DNA of 64,000 bases, from assembly GCF_023507705.1 (NCBI RefSeq), contig NZ_JALBGD010000007.1, forward strand, positions 62,001 through 126,000, written 5' to 3'. Both the position numbers and the translations under genes were made by a program. This stretch comes from Stappia sp. WLB 29 (GTDB lineage: Bacteria > Pseudomonadota > Alphaproteobacteria > Rhizobiales > Stappiaceae). The notes beneath the pieces were generated by a model. The model saw only the letters and a program-made list of their open reading frames with translations. It did not search any database and had not been told where the DNA came from. Position 1 is the first letter of the stretch. Every line of letters begins with the position of its first letter. This document shows positions 1 to 7,903 of the stretch, piece after piece.

Positions 1-645
1 AACCTCGTCTCGGGCCAGCTGAAGGCCAGCGCCGGCACAGTGCGCCTCAACGGCGAGGACATCACCCGCCTTGGCGTCGCCGACCGCTGCGAGCGCGGCA
101 TCGGCCGGGCCTTCCAGCTGACCAACCTGTTTCCCAGCCTCAGCGTGCGCGAGAACGTCCGCCTGGTGGCGCAATCGCGCGCGCGGCGCGGCTTCGACCT
201 GTTCTCGCGGGCAAGCTCGCATGTGGAGCTGATCGAGCGGGCCGACCATGTGCTGGCCGAGGTGCGGCTTGCCGACAAGCGCGACGTCACCGTCTCCGCC
301 CTGCCGCATGGCGACCAGCGCAAGCTGGAGGTCGCCCTGATGATCGCGCTCGGCGCGCAGGTGCTGATGTTCGACGAGCCGACCGCCGGCATGAGCGTCG
401 ACGAGGTGCCGGTGATCCTCGACCTGATCCGCGAGCTGAAGGCCGACAAGGACCGCACGATCCTCCTGGTCGAGCACAAGATGGACGTGATCCGCACGCT
501 GGCCGACCGCATCGTCGTGCTGCACAACGGCGCGCTGGTCGCCGACGGCGAGCCCGGCGAGGTGATGCGCTCGGCCATCGTGCAGGAAGCCTATCTCGGC
601 AAGGCACCGGATGCCGCTGCCGCAACGGAGACAGCCCATGGCTGA
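1..645 (+). CDS. LivG-like ABC transporter ATP-binding protein (5' truncated)
   Basis: Cytoplasmic ATPase of a branched-chain-amino-acid-type (HAAT) importer. The reading frame is open from base 1, so the start and the Walker A P-loop lie upstream of the window. Visible are the Q-loop (RAFQLTNLF), a degenerate signature (LPHGDQRKLEVAL, usual in LivG/UrtD-type ATPases), Walker B (QVLMFDEPTAGM) and the switch histidine (LLVEHKMD). The last 8 bases overlap the start of the next ATPase, so the two are co-translated. The substrate cannot be told, because the binding protein is outside the window. Confidence 0.9.
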   Translation, partial: NLVSGQLKASAGTVRLNGEDITRLGVADRCERGIGRAFQLTNLFPSLSVRENVRLVAQSRARRGFDLFSRASSHVELIERADHVLAEVRLADKRDVTVSALPHGDQRKLEVALMIALGAQVLMFDEPTAGMSVDEVPVILDLIRELKADKDRTILLVEHKMDVIRTLADRIVVLHNGALVADGEPGEVMRSAIVQEAYLGKAPDAAAATETAHG

Positions 646-1363
646 CGCGCTGCTGACGCTGGAGGGCGTCCACACCCATATCGGCCCCTATCACATCCTG
701 CATGAGGTGAGCTTTGCCGTGCCGCGCGGCGGGGTGACCATGCTGCTGGGGCGCAACGGTGCCGGCAAGTCGACGACGCTGCGCACCATCATGGGCCTGT
801 GGAAGGCAAGCCGGGGCACCATCACCTTCGACGGCCGGCCGATCCAGTCGCTGGCGACACCGGACATCGCCCGTGCCGGCATTGCCTATGTGCCGGAGAA
901 CATGGGCATCTTCGCCGACCTCACGGTGGCGGAGAACATGCGCCTTGCCGCGACAAGCGGGCCGTTCGACGAGAGGCGCCTTGCCTGGATCAAGGAGCTG
1001 TTCCCGCCGATCGGCACGTTCTGGGACAAGGCCGCCGGCACGCTGTCGGGCGGACAGAAGCAGATGCTGTCGGTCGCCCGCGCGATCATCGAGCCGCGCC
1101 GCCTGATCCTGATCGACGAGCCGAGCAAGGGCCTGGCGCCGGCGATCATCGCCGCGATGACGGCAGCGCTCAAGCAACTGAAGGACACCGACACCACGAT
1201 CCTCCTGGTGGAGCAGAATTTCGCCATGGCCTCGGCGCTCGGCGACACGGTGGCGGTGATGGATGACGGGCGCATCGTCCATGCGGGCGCGATGGCGGAG
1301 CTGGCCGCCGACGCGTCGCTGCAGGAGAAGCTGATGGGCCTCAGCCTGGAGGTGCACCAGTGA
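638..1363 (+). CDS. LivF-like ABC transporter ATP-binding protein
   Basis: Second ATPase of the HAAT-type importer, 241 aa. Walker A is GRNGAGKST (residues 38-46), the signature LSGGQ (136-140), Walker B LILIDEP (about 156-162), and the H-loop is LLVEQNF. An open frame extends upstream to 611, but the ATG at 638 has a GGAG ribosome site 7 bases before it and overlaps the upstream stop, so 638 is preferred. The stop overlaps the GTG of the permease gene. The substrate could be an amino acid, urea or a carboxylate. Confidence 0.92.
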   Translation: MADALLTLEGVHTHIGPYHILHEVSFAVPRGGVTMLLGRNGAGKSTTLRTIMGLWKASRGTITFDGRPIQSLATPDIARAGIAYVPENMGIFADLTVAENMRLAATSGPFDERRLAWIKELFPPIGTFWDKAAGTLSGGQKQMLSVARAIIEPRRLILIDEPSKGLAPAIIAAMTAALKQLKDTDTTILLVEQNFAMASALGDTVAVMDDGRIVHAGAMAELAADASLQEKLMGLSLEVHQ

Positions 1364-2388
1364 GCGAAACCGCGATCCGCCCCCGCCTGGTGGGGCCGAC
1401 GGCGATGGAGCGGCTCGGCAAGGCGGCGCCGCTGCTGCTGGCGCCGGTGCTGGCCCTTGTCGGGCTTGTCGCCGTCGGCGATCCGTCCGTGTGGCTGACG
1501 CTGACGGTCGCCGGGCTCGCCATGGGGCTGATGATCTTCATCATGGCCTCGGGCCTCACCGTCGTCTTCGGCCTGATGGACGTGATCAATTTCGGCCATG
1601 GCGCCTTCGTCTCGGTCGGCGCCTTCGTCGGCTTCACGGTGCTGGCCTGGCTGTCCGGCTGGACGCAGAATCCGGCCGTGGTGCTGAACCTTGCCGCCGT
1701 TTTCCTGGCGATCCTCGCCTCCATGGCGGTGACCGGCGCGCTCGGACTCGCCTTCGAGCGGGTGATCGTCAAGCCGGTCTACGGCCATCACCTGAAGCAG
1801 ATCCTCGTCACCATGGGCGGGCTGATCGTCGCCCAGCAGCTGATCCATGTGGTCTGGGGGCCGGATGCGATCCATGTCGCCCGCCCGCCCTCGCTGCAGG
1901 GCTCGTTCATCGTCGGCGAGGCGGCCATCGAGAAATACCGCATGCTGGCGGTGGCCATCGGGCTGGTGCTGTTCCTCGCCATGCGCCACGTGCTGCGGGC
2001 GACCAAGCTCGGCCTGCTGGTGCGCGCCGGGGTGGAGAACGGCGAGATGGTCGAGGCGCTCGGCTACCGGATCAACCGGCTGTTCCTGCTGGTGTTCATG
2101 GCTGGATCGGCGCTGGCCGGCCTCGGCGGCATCATGTGGGGCCTCTATCAGGAGACGATCACCGCGCATATGGGCTCGGAGATCATGGTGCTGGTCTTCG
2201 TCGTGGTGATCATCGGCGGGCTCGGCTCCATCGAGGGCTGCTTCATCGGCGCGCTGCTGGTCGGGCTGCTCGCCAACTACATGGCGTTCCTGGCGCCCAA
2301 GGCGGCGCTGGTCTCCACCATCGCGCTGATGGTCGCCATCCTGATGTGGCGGCCGCAGGGCCTCTATCCCGTGGTCAAGGCGAAGTAG
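1360..2388 (+). CDS. LivH-like branched-chain-type ABC transporter permease
   Basis: Inner-membrane permease of 342 aa in the BPD_transp_2 (LivH/LivM) superfamily. It is hydrophobic with about eight predicted helices. It carries the family block FGLMDVINFGHGAFVSVGAF near residues 65-85 and ends in the typical MWRPQGLYP. It starts with GTG, four bases overlapping the ATPase stop (GTGA), which indicates translational coupling. It should form a heterodimer with the next gene product. Confidence 0.9.
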   Translation: MSETAIRPRLVGPTAMERLGKAAPLLLAPVLALVGLVAVGDPSVWLTLTVAGLAMGLMIFIMASGLTVVFGLMDVINFGHGAFVSVGAFVGFTVLAWLSGWTQNPAVVLNLAAVFLAILASMAVTGALGLAFERVIVKPVYGHHLKQILVTMGGLIVAQQLIHVVWGPDAIHVARPPSLQGSFIVGEAAIEKYRMLAVAIGLVLFLAMRHVLRATKLGLLVRAGVENGEMVEALGYRINRLFLLVFMAGSALAGLGGIMWGLYQETITAHMGSEIMVLVFVVVIIGGLGSIEGCFIGALLVGLLANYMAFLAPKAALVSTIALMVAILMWRPQGLYPVVKAK

Positions 2389-2395
2389 GCGCAAG

Positions 2396-3454
2396 ATGAT
2401 CGACACCCTCCTTTCCGGCGACCGCCCGCAAAGCCGCACGCTCGCGCTGCTGCTGATCGCAATCGGCCTTTGCCTCGCCTTCGCGCCGTTCCTGTTTCCC
2501 GGCACCAAGCCGCTCGATACGGCCGCGCGCATCTGCATCTTCATCGTGCTGGTGGCGAGCTACGACCTGCTGCTCGGCTATACCGGCATCGTCTCCTTCG
2601 CCCATACGATGTTCTTCGGCATCGGCGCCTATGGCGTGGCGCTGGCGCTCGGCAGTCTCGGCGCCTCGTTCGTGGCGATCCTCGTCGGCGTGCTGGCCGG
2701 AACGGCGCTGTCCTGCGCGCTGGCGCTCGCCATCGGCCTGTTCTCATTGCGGGTGAAGGCGATCTTCTTCGCCATGGTGACGCTGGCGGTGGCCAGCGCC
2801 TTCGCCGTGCTGGTCTCGCAGCTCTCCTCGATCACCGGCGGCGAGGACGGGCTGACCTACCGGATCCCGCGCGAGCTGACGCCGGCCTTCCGCCTGACCG
2901 ACCTGCGCCTCTTCGACGTGCGGATCGACGGGCGGCTGCTCGCCTATTACCTCGTCTTCCTCTGCGCGCTGGTGCTGTTCCTCGTGATGCTGCGCATCGT
3001 CAACTCGCCCTTCGGCACCACGCTGAAGGCGGTGCGCGACAATGCCTTCCGTGCCGAGGCGATCGGCTACCGGGTGGTGCTCTACCGCACCACGGCGACG
3101 GTGCTCTCCGCCGCCATGGCAAGCCTTGCCGGCGCGCTGCTCGCGATCTGGATCCGCTACACGGGACCGGCGACGACCCTGTCCATGGAGATCATGATCG
3201 ACATCCTGTTGATGGTGGTGATCGGCGGCATGGGCACCATGTACGGGGCGGTGATCGGGGCGAGCCTGTTCATCCTCGCCCAGACCTATCTGCAGAGCCT
3301 GATGGCGAGCGCCGAGGCGGCAACGCGCGGCCTGCCGCTGCTGCCCGACCTGGTGGCGCCCGAACGCTGGCTGCTGTGGCTCGGCACGCTGTTCATCCTG
3401 TCGGTCTATTTCTTCCCGGACGGCATCGTCGGCCGGCTGAGGAACCGTGGATGA
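2396..3454 (+). CDS. LivM-like branched-chain-type ABC transporter permease
   Basis: Second permease, 352 aa, with about ten hydrophobic segments. It has the LivM hallmarks: LLGYTGIVSFAHTMFFGIGAY near residues 58-78, an EAIGY-type cytoplasmic loop (VRDNAFRAEAIGY) that contacts the ATPase, and a GGMGTMYGAVIG block. ATG lies 8 bases after the LivH-like stop. The stop overlaps the next ATG (ATGA). With the three preceding genes this completes the membrane part of one importer. Confidence 0.9.
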   Translation: MIDTLLSGDRPQSRTLALLLIAIGLCLAFAPFLFPGTKPLDTAARICIFIVLVASYDLLLGYTGIVSFAHTMFFGIGAYGVALALGSLGASFVAILVGVLAGTALSCALALAIGLFSLRVKAIFFAMVTLAVASAFAVLVSQLSSITGGEDGLTYRIPRELTPAFRLTDLRLFDVRIDGRLLAYYLVFLCALVLFLVMLRIVNSPFGTTLKAVRDNAFRAEAIGYRVVLYRTTATVLSAAMASLAGALLAIWIRYTGPATTLSMEIMIDILLMVVIGGMGTMYGAVIGASLFILAQTYLQSLMASAEAATRGLPLLPDLVAPERWLLWLGTLFILSVYFFPDGIVGRLRNRG

Positions 3455-4275
3455 GGAGGCTGCATCTGCACCGGGCCGGCCGGCGGCGACCGGGCGTGCC
3501 CATCCTGATCCTGCTGCACGGCTGGTCCTGCCATGGCGGCTTCTTCGCCCCGCAGCTGGAGGAGCTGGCCGAGCTCACCGAGGTGATCGCCCCCGACCTG
3601 CCGGGCCACGGCAAGACCGGCGACCGTGTGACCCCGAGCATCGAGGCGGGCGCGGACGCGCTGGCGGCAATGATGCAGGAAGAGGATATCGCGCAAGCCG
3701 TGCTGGTCGGCTGGTCGATGGGCGCGCTCGTCGCCTGGTCGATGATCGAGCGCCACGGCAGCGGCCGGCTCGGCGCGCTGGTGGTGGAGGACATGGCGCC
3801 GCGGGTGATCAACGGGCCGGACTGGACGCTGGGCACGCTGAACGGTCTCGACGGGCCGCGCAACGCGGTGTTCCTCAAGGCCATCGAGGGCCAGTGGCCG
3901 CTGCTGGCGCCGGCAACCGCCCGGCGGAGCTTCGCCCTGGATGCGCCCCGGCAGCTCGTCGACTTCGCCGAACGGGAGATGCGCGGGGCGAACCCGCGGC
4001 TGCTCGCCGCCATGTGGCGCTCGCTGACGATCCAGGATTTCCGCCCTCTGACGCCGCGCATCCAGCTCCCCGTGGTTCTGGCGCGAGGCGCGCGCAGCCA
4101 GCTCTACGGCCTCGCTGCCGCCGAGTGGCAGGCGGCGCATCTGGCGCGCGCCCGCATAGAGACCTTCGCCCGCTCGGGCCACTCGCCGCATCTGGAGGAA
4201 TCCAGCAGCTTCAACGACATGCTGGCCGGGCTGCTGCGGCGGCACGGAACCCTGCAAGGCGCCGAACCTGCGTGA
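3451..4275 (+). CDS. alpha/beta hydrolase
   Basis: Cytoplasmic alpha/beta-hydrolase of 274 aa. The oxyanion region is LLHGWSCHGG (residues 21-30), followed by DLPGHG (49-54). The nucleophile elbow is GWSMG with Ser89, and the likely catalytic His244 lies in SGHSPH near the end. No signal peptide is present. It is translationally coupled to the LivM-like permease (ATGA), so it may process the imported compound (ester, lactone or C-C hydrolase). The exact reaction cannot be named. Confidence 0.85.
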   Translation: MRRLHLHRAGRRRPGVPILILLHGWSCHGGFFAPQLEELAELTEVIAPDLPGHGKTGDRVTPSIEAGADALAAMMQEEDIAQAVLVGWSMGALVAWSMIERHGSGRLGALVVEDMAPRVINGPDWTLGTLNGLDGPRNAVFLKAIEGQWPLLAPATARRSFALDAPRQLVDFAEREMRGANPRLLAAMWRSLTIQDFRPLTPRIQLPVVLARGARSQLYGLAAAEWQAAHLARARIETFARSGHSPHLEESSSFNDMLAGLLRRHGTLQGAEPA

Positions 4276-4532
4276 GGAAGCGCAGCGGACGCTGCGGCGG
4301 TGCTTGCCGGTCTCAGGGTTTTCGCATACACTTCGCCCGGTCGGTTTTCGGACCGACCTCAGCGGGCTTGAAAATTCGAACCCGGTTAAGAAAGTTTCGG
4401 TATGCGGCGCTTCCTGGTCCAAACGACCGGTTCTGTCGAACAGAACTGCCTTTCCCGTTTCTGAATGCCACGCTCGCGCAAGCAAGCGCGCTTACTTGCG
4501 CTTAACTATCGACACGGGACAGGAGTTTTCCC
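4276..4532 (+). promoter_or_regulatory. long structured leader upstream of the cold-shock gene
   Basis: This 257-base gene-free stretch precedes the cold-shock ATG. It holds a perfect 7-bp hairpin at 4339-4358 (GGTCGGT / ACCGACC), which lacks a T-run and is therefore a poor terminator. A 26-base near-perfect palindrome lies at 4476-4501 (GCGCAAG...CTTGCGC around AAGCGCGCTT). A short GGGA/TCCC pairing could place the AGGAG ribosome site in a loop. Long leaders that refold in the cold are known for cspA-type mRNAs; that this one does so is inference. The promoter is not clear. Confidence 0.45.
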
Positions 4533-4745
4533 ATGCGCCAGACCGGCACCCTGAAGTTCTTCAACCATGATCGCGGCTTCGGCTTCGTGACCCCGGCCGA
4601 GGGCGGCAAGGACGTGTTCGTTCACATCACGGCTTTCGAGCGTTCGGGCCTCGCCGTTCCGGCCGAGGGCACCACGCTGACCTTCGTGACCGAGGAAGAC
4701 CGTCGCGGTCGTGGCCTGCAGGCCGCCCAGCTCGAGCTCGCCTGA
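4533..4745 (+). CDS. cold-shock protein (CspA family)
   Basis: Single cold-shock domain of 70 aa, the usual length. RNP1 is seen as RGFGFV (residues 14-19) within KFFNHDRGFGFVT, and RNP2 as DVFVHI (27-32). It binds single-stranded RNA/DNA and acts as an RNA chaperone in the cytoplasm. An AGGAG site lies just upstream of the ATG. The gene stands alone between a long leader and a strong terminator. The usual Trp-Phe (KWFN) is replaced by KFFN, as in some alphaproteobacterial paralogues. Confidence 0.93.
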   Translation: MRQTGTLKFFNHDRGFGFVTPAEGGKDVFVHITAFERSGLAVPAEGTTLTFVTEEDRRGRGLQAAQLELA

Positions 4746-4782
4746 GCAGATCGGGCCGTTCCGCAAGGAACCCCAGGTTCTG

Positions 4783-4811
4783 ACGCCGCCGGCCCCGCCG
4801 GCGGCGTTTTT
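4783..4811 (+). terminator. rho-independent terminator after the cold-shock gene
   Basis: A 10-bp perfect stem (4783-4792 pairs with 4798-4807), very GC-rich, with a short loop and then TTTTT. It lies 37 bases after the cold-shock stop and also separates it from the convergent MaoC operon. Confidence 0.88.
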
Positions 4812-4825
4812 CGTTGCGGGGACCC

Positions 4826-5194
4826 TCAGGCGGCGACGGCATCCTCGACATAGACCAGCGCCCGGCCCTCGCAGATGCGCCGCCCGTCCTCGCCCAGACA
4901 CACGGTCTCGAGGTCCACGAGATGCTTTTCCGGGCGCAGGCGCGTGATCGTCACCCGCGCGCTCAGCATCTCGCCGAAGCGCGCCTCGGACAGGAAGGAC
5001 ATTTCCTGCTTCAGGTAGTTGGTGCCGAAGCCCGGCAGCCGGACGCCGAGCAGATAGGAGAACAGCCCGCCGATCAGCGGTTGCGGCACCGTCTCGGGAA
5101 GCGCATCCAGCCCGGCAAGGCCGGCGAAGACGGCCGCATCCGATGCCGGAAAGCGGCGGCTCACCTCGGCGCTCTGTCCCACGGTCAGCTTCAT
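4826..5194 (-). CDS. MaoC-family hotdog protein lacking the hydratase motif
   Basis: Protein of 122 aa with the hotdog features of MaoC dehydratases (PQPLIGGLFSYLLG helix, then GFGTNYLKQEMSFLSEARFGEML strands). The Asp-x-Asn-Pro-x-His active-site motif is absent; its place reads GLAGLDALPETVP. The ATG at 5194 overlaps the stop of the neighbouring MaoC gene (ATGA). Paired catalytic and non-catalytic MaoC subunits are known in steroid side-chain hydratases, so this is probably the structural or CoA-binding partner of the next protein. That pairing is inferred. Confidence 0.8.
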   Translation of the reverse strand: MKLTVGQSAEVSRRFPASDAAVFAGLAGLDALPETVPQPLIGGLFSYLLGVRLPGFGTNYLKQEMSFLSEARFGEMLSARVTITRLRPEKHLVDLETVCLGEDGRRICEGRALVYVEDAVAA

Positions 5195-5565
5195 CGTCCC
5201 GCCTCCAGCCTGCACTGCCCGACGAGCACGGGCGCCCCGTCGGCGACCCGCGAAACGGTGATCGCGACCTCGCCGGTATCGGCCGGCGAGAAGGCGAGCT
5301 CCAGCTCCTCCTCCGGATAGGCGGGATTGGGGAACATCAGGGCCTGCATCTCATGGCGGTGCTCCGGATAGCGCTGGCGCAGCAGGGCCCAGAGCCGCGA
5401 ATAGAGCAGCATGCCGTGCGAGACGGTGCGCCCGAAGCGGGTGCGCGCCGAGAACTCCGCATCGACATGGATCGGATTGTCGTCGCCCGACAGTTCCGCG
5501 AAGGCGTCGAAATCCGCCTGTGTCGGCACCCAGCGTGCCGAAAACTCGTCCGTTGCCGTCGTCAC
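5191..5565 (-). CDS. MaoC-family (R)-enoyl-CoA hydratase-like protein
   Basis: Protein of 124 aa with the hydratase-2 motif FAELSGDDNPIHVD (residues 22-35; likely Asp28 and His33) followed by SHGMLLYSRLW. It should hydrate an enoyl-CoA. I chose the GTG at 5565 because it overlaps the acyl-CoA synthetase stop (GTGA) and has a GGGGAGAG ribosome site. Upstream codons in this frame only shadow the ligase gene. The operon context (CoA ligase, crotonase, second MaoC) implies beta-oxidation of an unusual acid. Confidence 0.82.
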   Translation of the reverse strand: MTTATDEFSARWVPTQADFDAFAELSGDDNPIHVDAEFSARTRFGRTVSHGMLLYSRLWALLRQRYPEHRHEMQALMFPNPAYPEEELELAFSPADTGEVAITVSRVADGAPVLVGQCRLEAGR

Positions 5566-7100
5566 CGGCCGCTCTCCCCATGTCGTGTTCTCAGGATGTG
5601 TTTCTGGACCTTGCCGGCGGCGGTGCGCGGCAACTCGTCGACGACGCGGAAGCTGCGCGGCACCTTGTAGCCGGCGAGCTGCTCGCGGCACCAACGGGTC
5701 AGCGCGGCGACGTCGATCAGCGCGCCGGGGCGGGCGATCAGCCAGGCGGCGCCGACCTCGCCCCATTTTTCGTCCGGCACGCCGATCACCACCGCATCGA
5801 GCACGTCCTCATGGGCGACCAGCACCCGCTCGACCTCGGCCGGATAGACGTTCTCGCCGCCGGAGATGTACATGTCCTTGATGCGGTCGACGATGTAGTA
5901 GTAGCCCTCGGCATCGCGGCGGGCGACATCGCCCGACAAGAGCCAGCCGCCCGGCGCGAAGGCGACTTCACTCGCCTGCGGGTTGCCGAAATAGCCGGGC
6001 GTGACGCCGGGGCCGCGGATCTGCAATTCGCCCTCGCCTTCGCCCTCCACCACCTCGCCCGTCACCGAGACGAGACGCACCTCGGCGAGGATCTGCGCCT
6101 TGCCGACGGAGCCGATCTTGCGCGGCGCATTCTCCGGATCGGACAGGAACACGGTCGGCCCGGTCTCGGTCATGCCCATGCCGTTGCACACGGTGACGCC
6201 GCACGACAGATAGGTCTCAAGCAGGGGCGCGGGCATCGGCGCGCCGCCGCAGCCGAGCGAGCGCAGGGCGGAAAAGTCCGTTTCCGAAAAGCCCGGCTCC
6301 AGCGCGATTGCCTGGTAGATCGCCGGCACGCCGAAGAAGGCGGTGAGCCGGCCGGCGCCGATCAGTTTCAGCACCGCCGGGGCATCGAACTTGCGCAAGA
6401 CAATGCTCTCGCCGCCGGCGAGGAACAGCGGCAGGGTCATCAGGTTGATGCCGGCCGTGTGGAACAGCGGCAGGAAATTGACCGTACGGTCGGTGCCGGA
6501 AAGGCCGGTCGCCTGGGTGTAGTTGACCGCGTTGGCCCAGGCCATTTCCGCCGTCTGGATCACCAGTTTCGGGGTGCCGGTGGTGCCGGATGTGGCGAGC
6601 AGATACCACGGCCGGCCGGCCTCGACCCGCGTGTCACTGAGCGAGGCCGGGGAGAGATCCGCGGCAAGCTGATCAAGATGGGGCGCCTCGCCCGCAACGG
6701 GCGCATCGGCGAAGCCGACAAGATCCAGCGCGAGGTCACCGGCAAGCGCCTGCGCGGTCGCGGCCGTTGCGCCGTCATGCAGCAGCAGCCGCGCGCCGGA
6801 GGCGGCGACGACCGGGGCGAGTTCGGCCGGCGGCTGGCGCCAGTTGAGCGGCAGCAGGACGATGCCGGTCTTCTGGGCGGCGAAAAGCAGGACGAAGAAA
6901 TCCGCGTGATTGTGGCTAAGGACGGCGACACGCTCGCCGGCGGCAACGCCCCGCGCCAGCAGCGCCCGCGCGGTGCGGTTGGCCTTCGCCTCGACCTCGG
7001 CGAAGGTGAGTTGCGCGCCGGTCTCGTGGTCGGTGAAGGCGATGCGATCCGGCGTCAGCTCGGCGCGCCTGGCCGCCATATCGGTGACCCAGGACATCAT
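5562..7100 (-). CDS. AMP-dependent acyl-CoA synthetase (class I adenylate-forming)
   Basis: Enzyme of 512 aa that activates a carboxylic acid to its acyl-CoA. The ATP loop is LLATSGTTGTPK, then GMGMTETGPT, the hinge DRIKDMYISGGENVYPAEVE, and the C-terminal lysine in AAGKVQKH. The start is the first of two adjacent ATGs, overlapping the crotonase stop, with GGGGAGG upstream. The family covers medium-chain, cyclohexane-carboxylate and bile-acid-type ligases, and the acid here is unknown. It lies in a TetR-led operon with enoyl-CoA hydratases. Confidence 0.9.
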   Translation of the reverse strand: MMSWVTDMAARRAELTPDRIAFTDHETGAQLTFAEVEAKANRTARALLARGVAAGERVAVLSHNHADFFVLLFAAQKTGIVLLPLNWRQPPAELAPVVAASGARLLLHDGATAATAQALAGDLALDLVGFADAPVAGEAPHLDQLAADLSPASLSDTRVEAGRPWYLLATSGTTGTPKLVIQTAEMAWANAVNYTQATGLSGTDRTVNFLPLFHTAGINLMTLPLFLAGGESIVLRKFDAPAVLKLIGAGRLTAFFGVPAIYQAIALEPGFSETDFSALRSLGCGGAPMPAPLLETYLSCGVTVCNGMGMTETGPTVFLSDPENAPRKIGSVGKAQILAEVRLVSVTGEVVEGEGEGELQIRGPGVTPGYFGNPQASEVAFAPGGWLLSGDVARRDAEGYYYIVDRIKDMYISGGENVYPAEVERVLVAHEDVLDAVVIGVPDEKWGEVGAAWLIARPGALIDVAALTRWCREQLAGYKVPRSFRVVDELPRTAAGKVQKHILRTRHGESGR

Positions 7101-7903
7101 CGCCGCGCCTCCCCGGCCGCGAGCGGGGCGAGAAAGGCCTGCATCCGCTCCCGCGTCTGCGGCCGGGCGATCAAGGCGAGAAAGCCGTGAAGCTCGCGCT
7201 CGAGATCCCTGGCGACGGCGGCGAGACGATCCTCGTTCCAGATATTGGCGCGGGTCACGGCAAGGGTGCCGGGGTCCATCCCGGCGAGGGTGGCGAGCCG
7301 CGCGCAGACGCGGGCCTCCAGCTCGGACGGCAGGCAGGTCTCGCTCGCCAACCCGAGGCGCAGGCAGTCGGCGGCGGTCAGACGCTGGTTGAGATATTGC
7401 ACCTCCAGCGCCCGCGCGGTGCCGATGCGTTCCGGCAGCAGCGCCGTCCAGCCGCCGTCCGGCGCAAAGCCCATCTGCGCATAATAGGGCTGGAGGAATG
7501 CGTCCTCGCTCATCACCACCATGTCGGCGGCGAGCATCAGGCCGGCAGAGCCGCCGGTGACCGGACCGTTGAGCGCGGCGATCACCGGCATCGGGAAGGC
7601 GAGCAGGTCGAGAACCGCCGCATTGAGCGCGCCGACGATCTCGCGCGCGAAGTGCAGCAAATCGCTGCTGTCCCTGGAGAGCGCGGCAAAGCGGGCGACA
7701 TCGCCGCCGGCGGAAAAGGCCCGGCCGCGGCCGGTCAGCACCAGCGCAGCCGCCCCTGCCTGCCGCGCCTCGTCGATCCGTGCGCGCAAGGCGGCAAGAA
7801 GCTCCGGCGCCAGCGCGTTGCCGCGCCCCGGTCGGTCGAGCGTCAGCCATGCGGCACCCTCCCGCCAGTCGAGATGCACGGCACCGTCGGCGGCGGCGCT
7901 CAT
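7097..7903 (-). CDS. enoyl-CoA hydratase/isomerase (crotonase family)
   Basis: Crotonase-fold protein of 268 aa. The oxyanion-hole element is RAFSAGGDV and the second is NGPVTGGSAG. The glutamates of classical hydratases are not conserved. The segment MGFAPDGG carries the Asp typical of enoyl-CoA isomerases and PaaG-type enzymes, so an isomerase is as likely as a hydratase. ATGA overlaps occur with both neighbours. It acts on acyl-CoAs made by the downstream ligase. Confidence 0.88.
   Translation of the reverse strand: MSAAADGAVHLDWREGAAWLTLDRPGRGNALAPELLAALRARIDEARQAGAAALVLTGRGRAFSAGGDVARFAALSRDSSDLLHFAREIVGALNAAVLDLLAFPMPVIAALNGPVTGGSAGLMLAADMVVMSEDAFLQPYYAQMGFAPDGGWTALLPERIGTARALEVQYLNQRLTAADCLRLGLASETCLPSELEARVCARLATLAGMDPGTLAVTRANIWNEDRLAAVARDLERELHGFLALIARPQTRERMQAFLAPLAAGEARR

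Noticed and set aside
886-2544. Minus-strand frame of 552 codons across the first Liv-type genes
   Set aside because: His/Asp/Arg-rich shadow of genes with clear ABC motifs.
4339-4358. Hairpin considered as terminator of the upstream hydrolase operon
   Set aside because: Perfect 7-bp stem but no T-run on the plus strand; kept only as part of the cold-shock leader.
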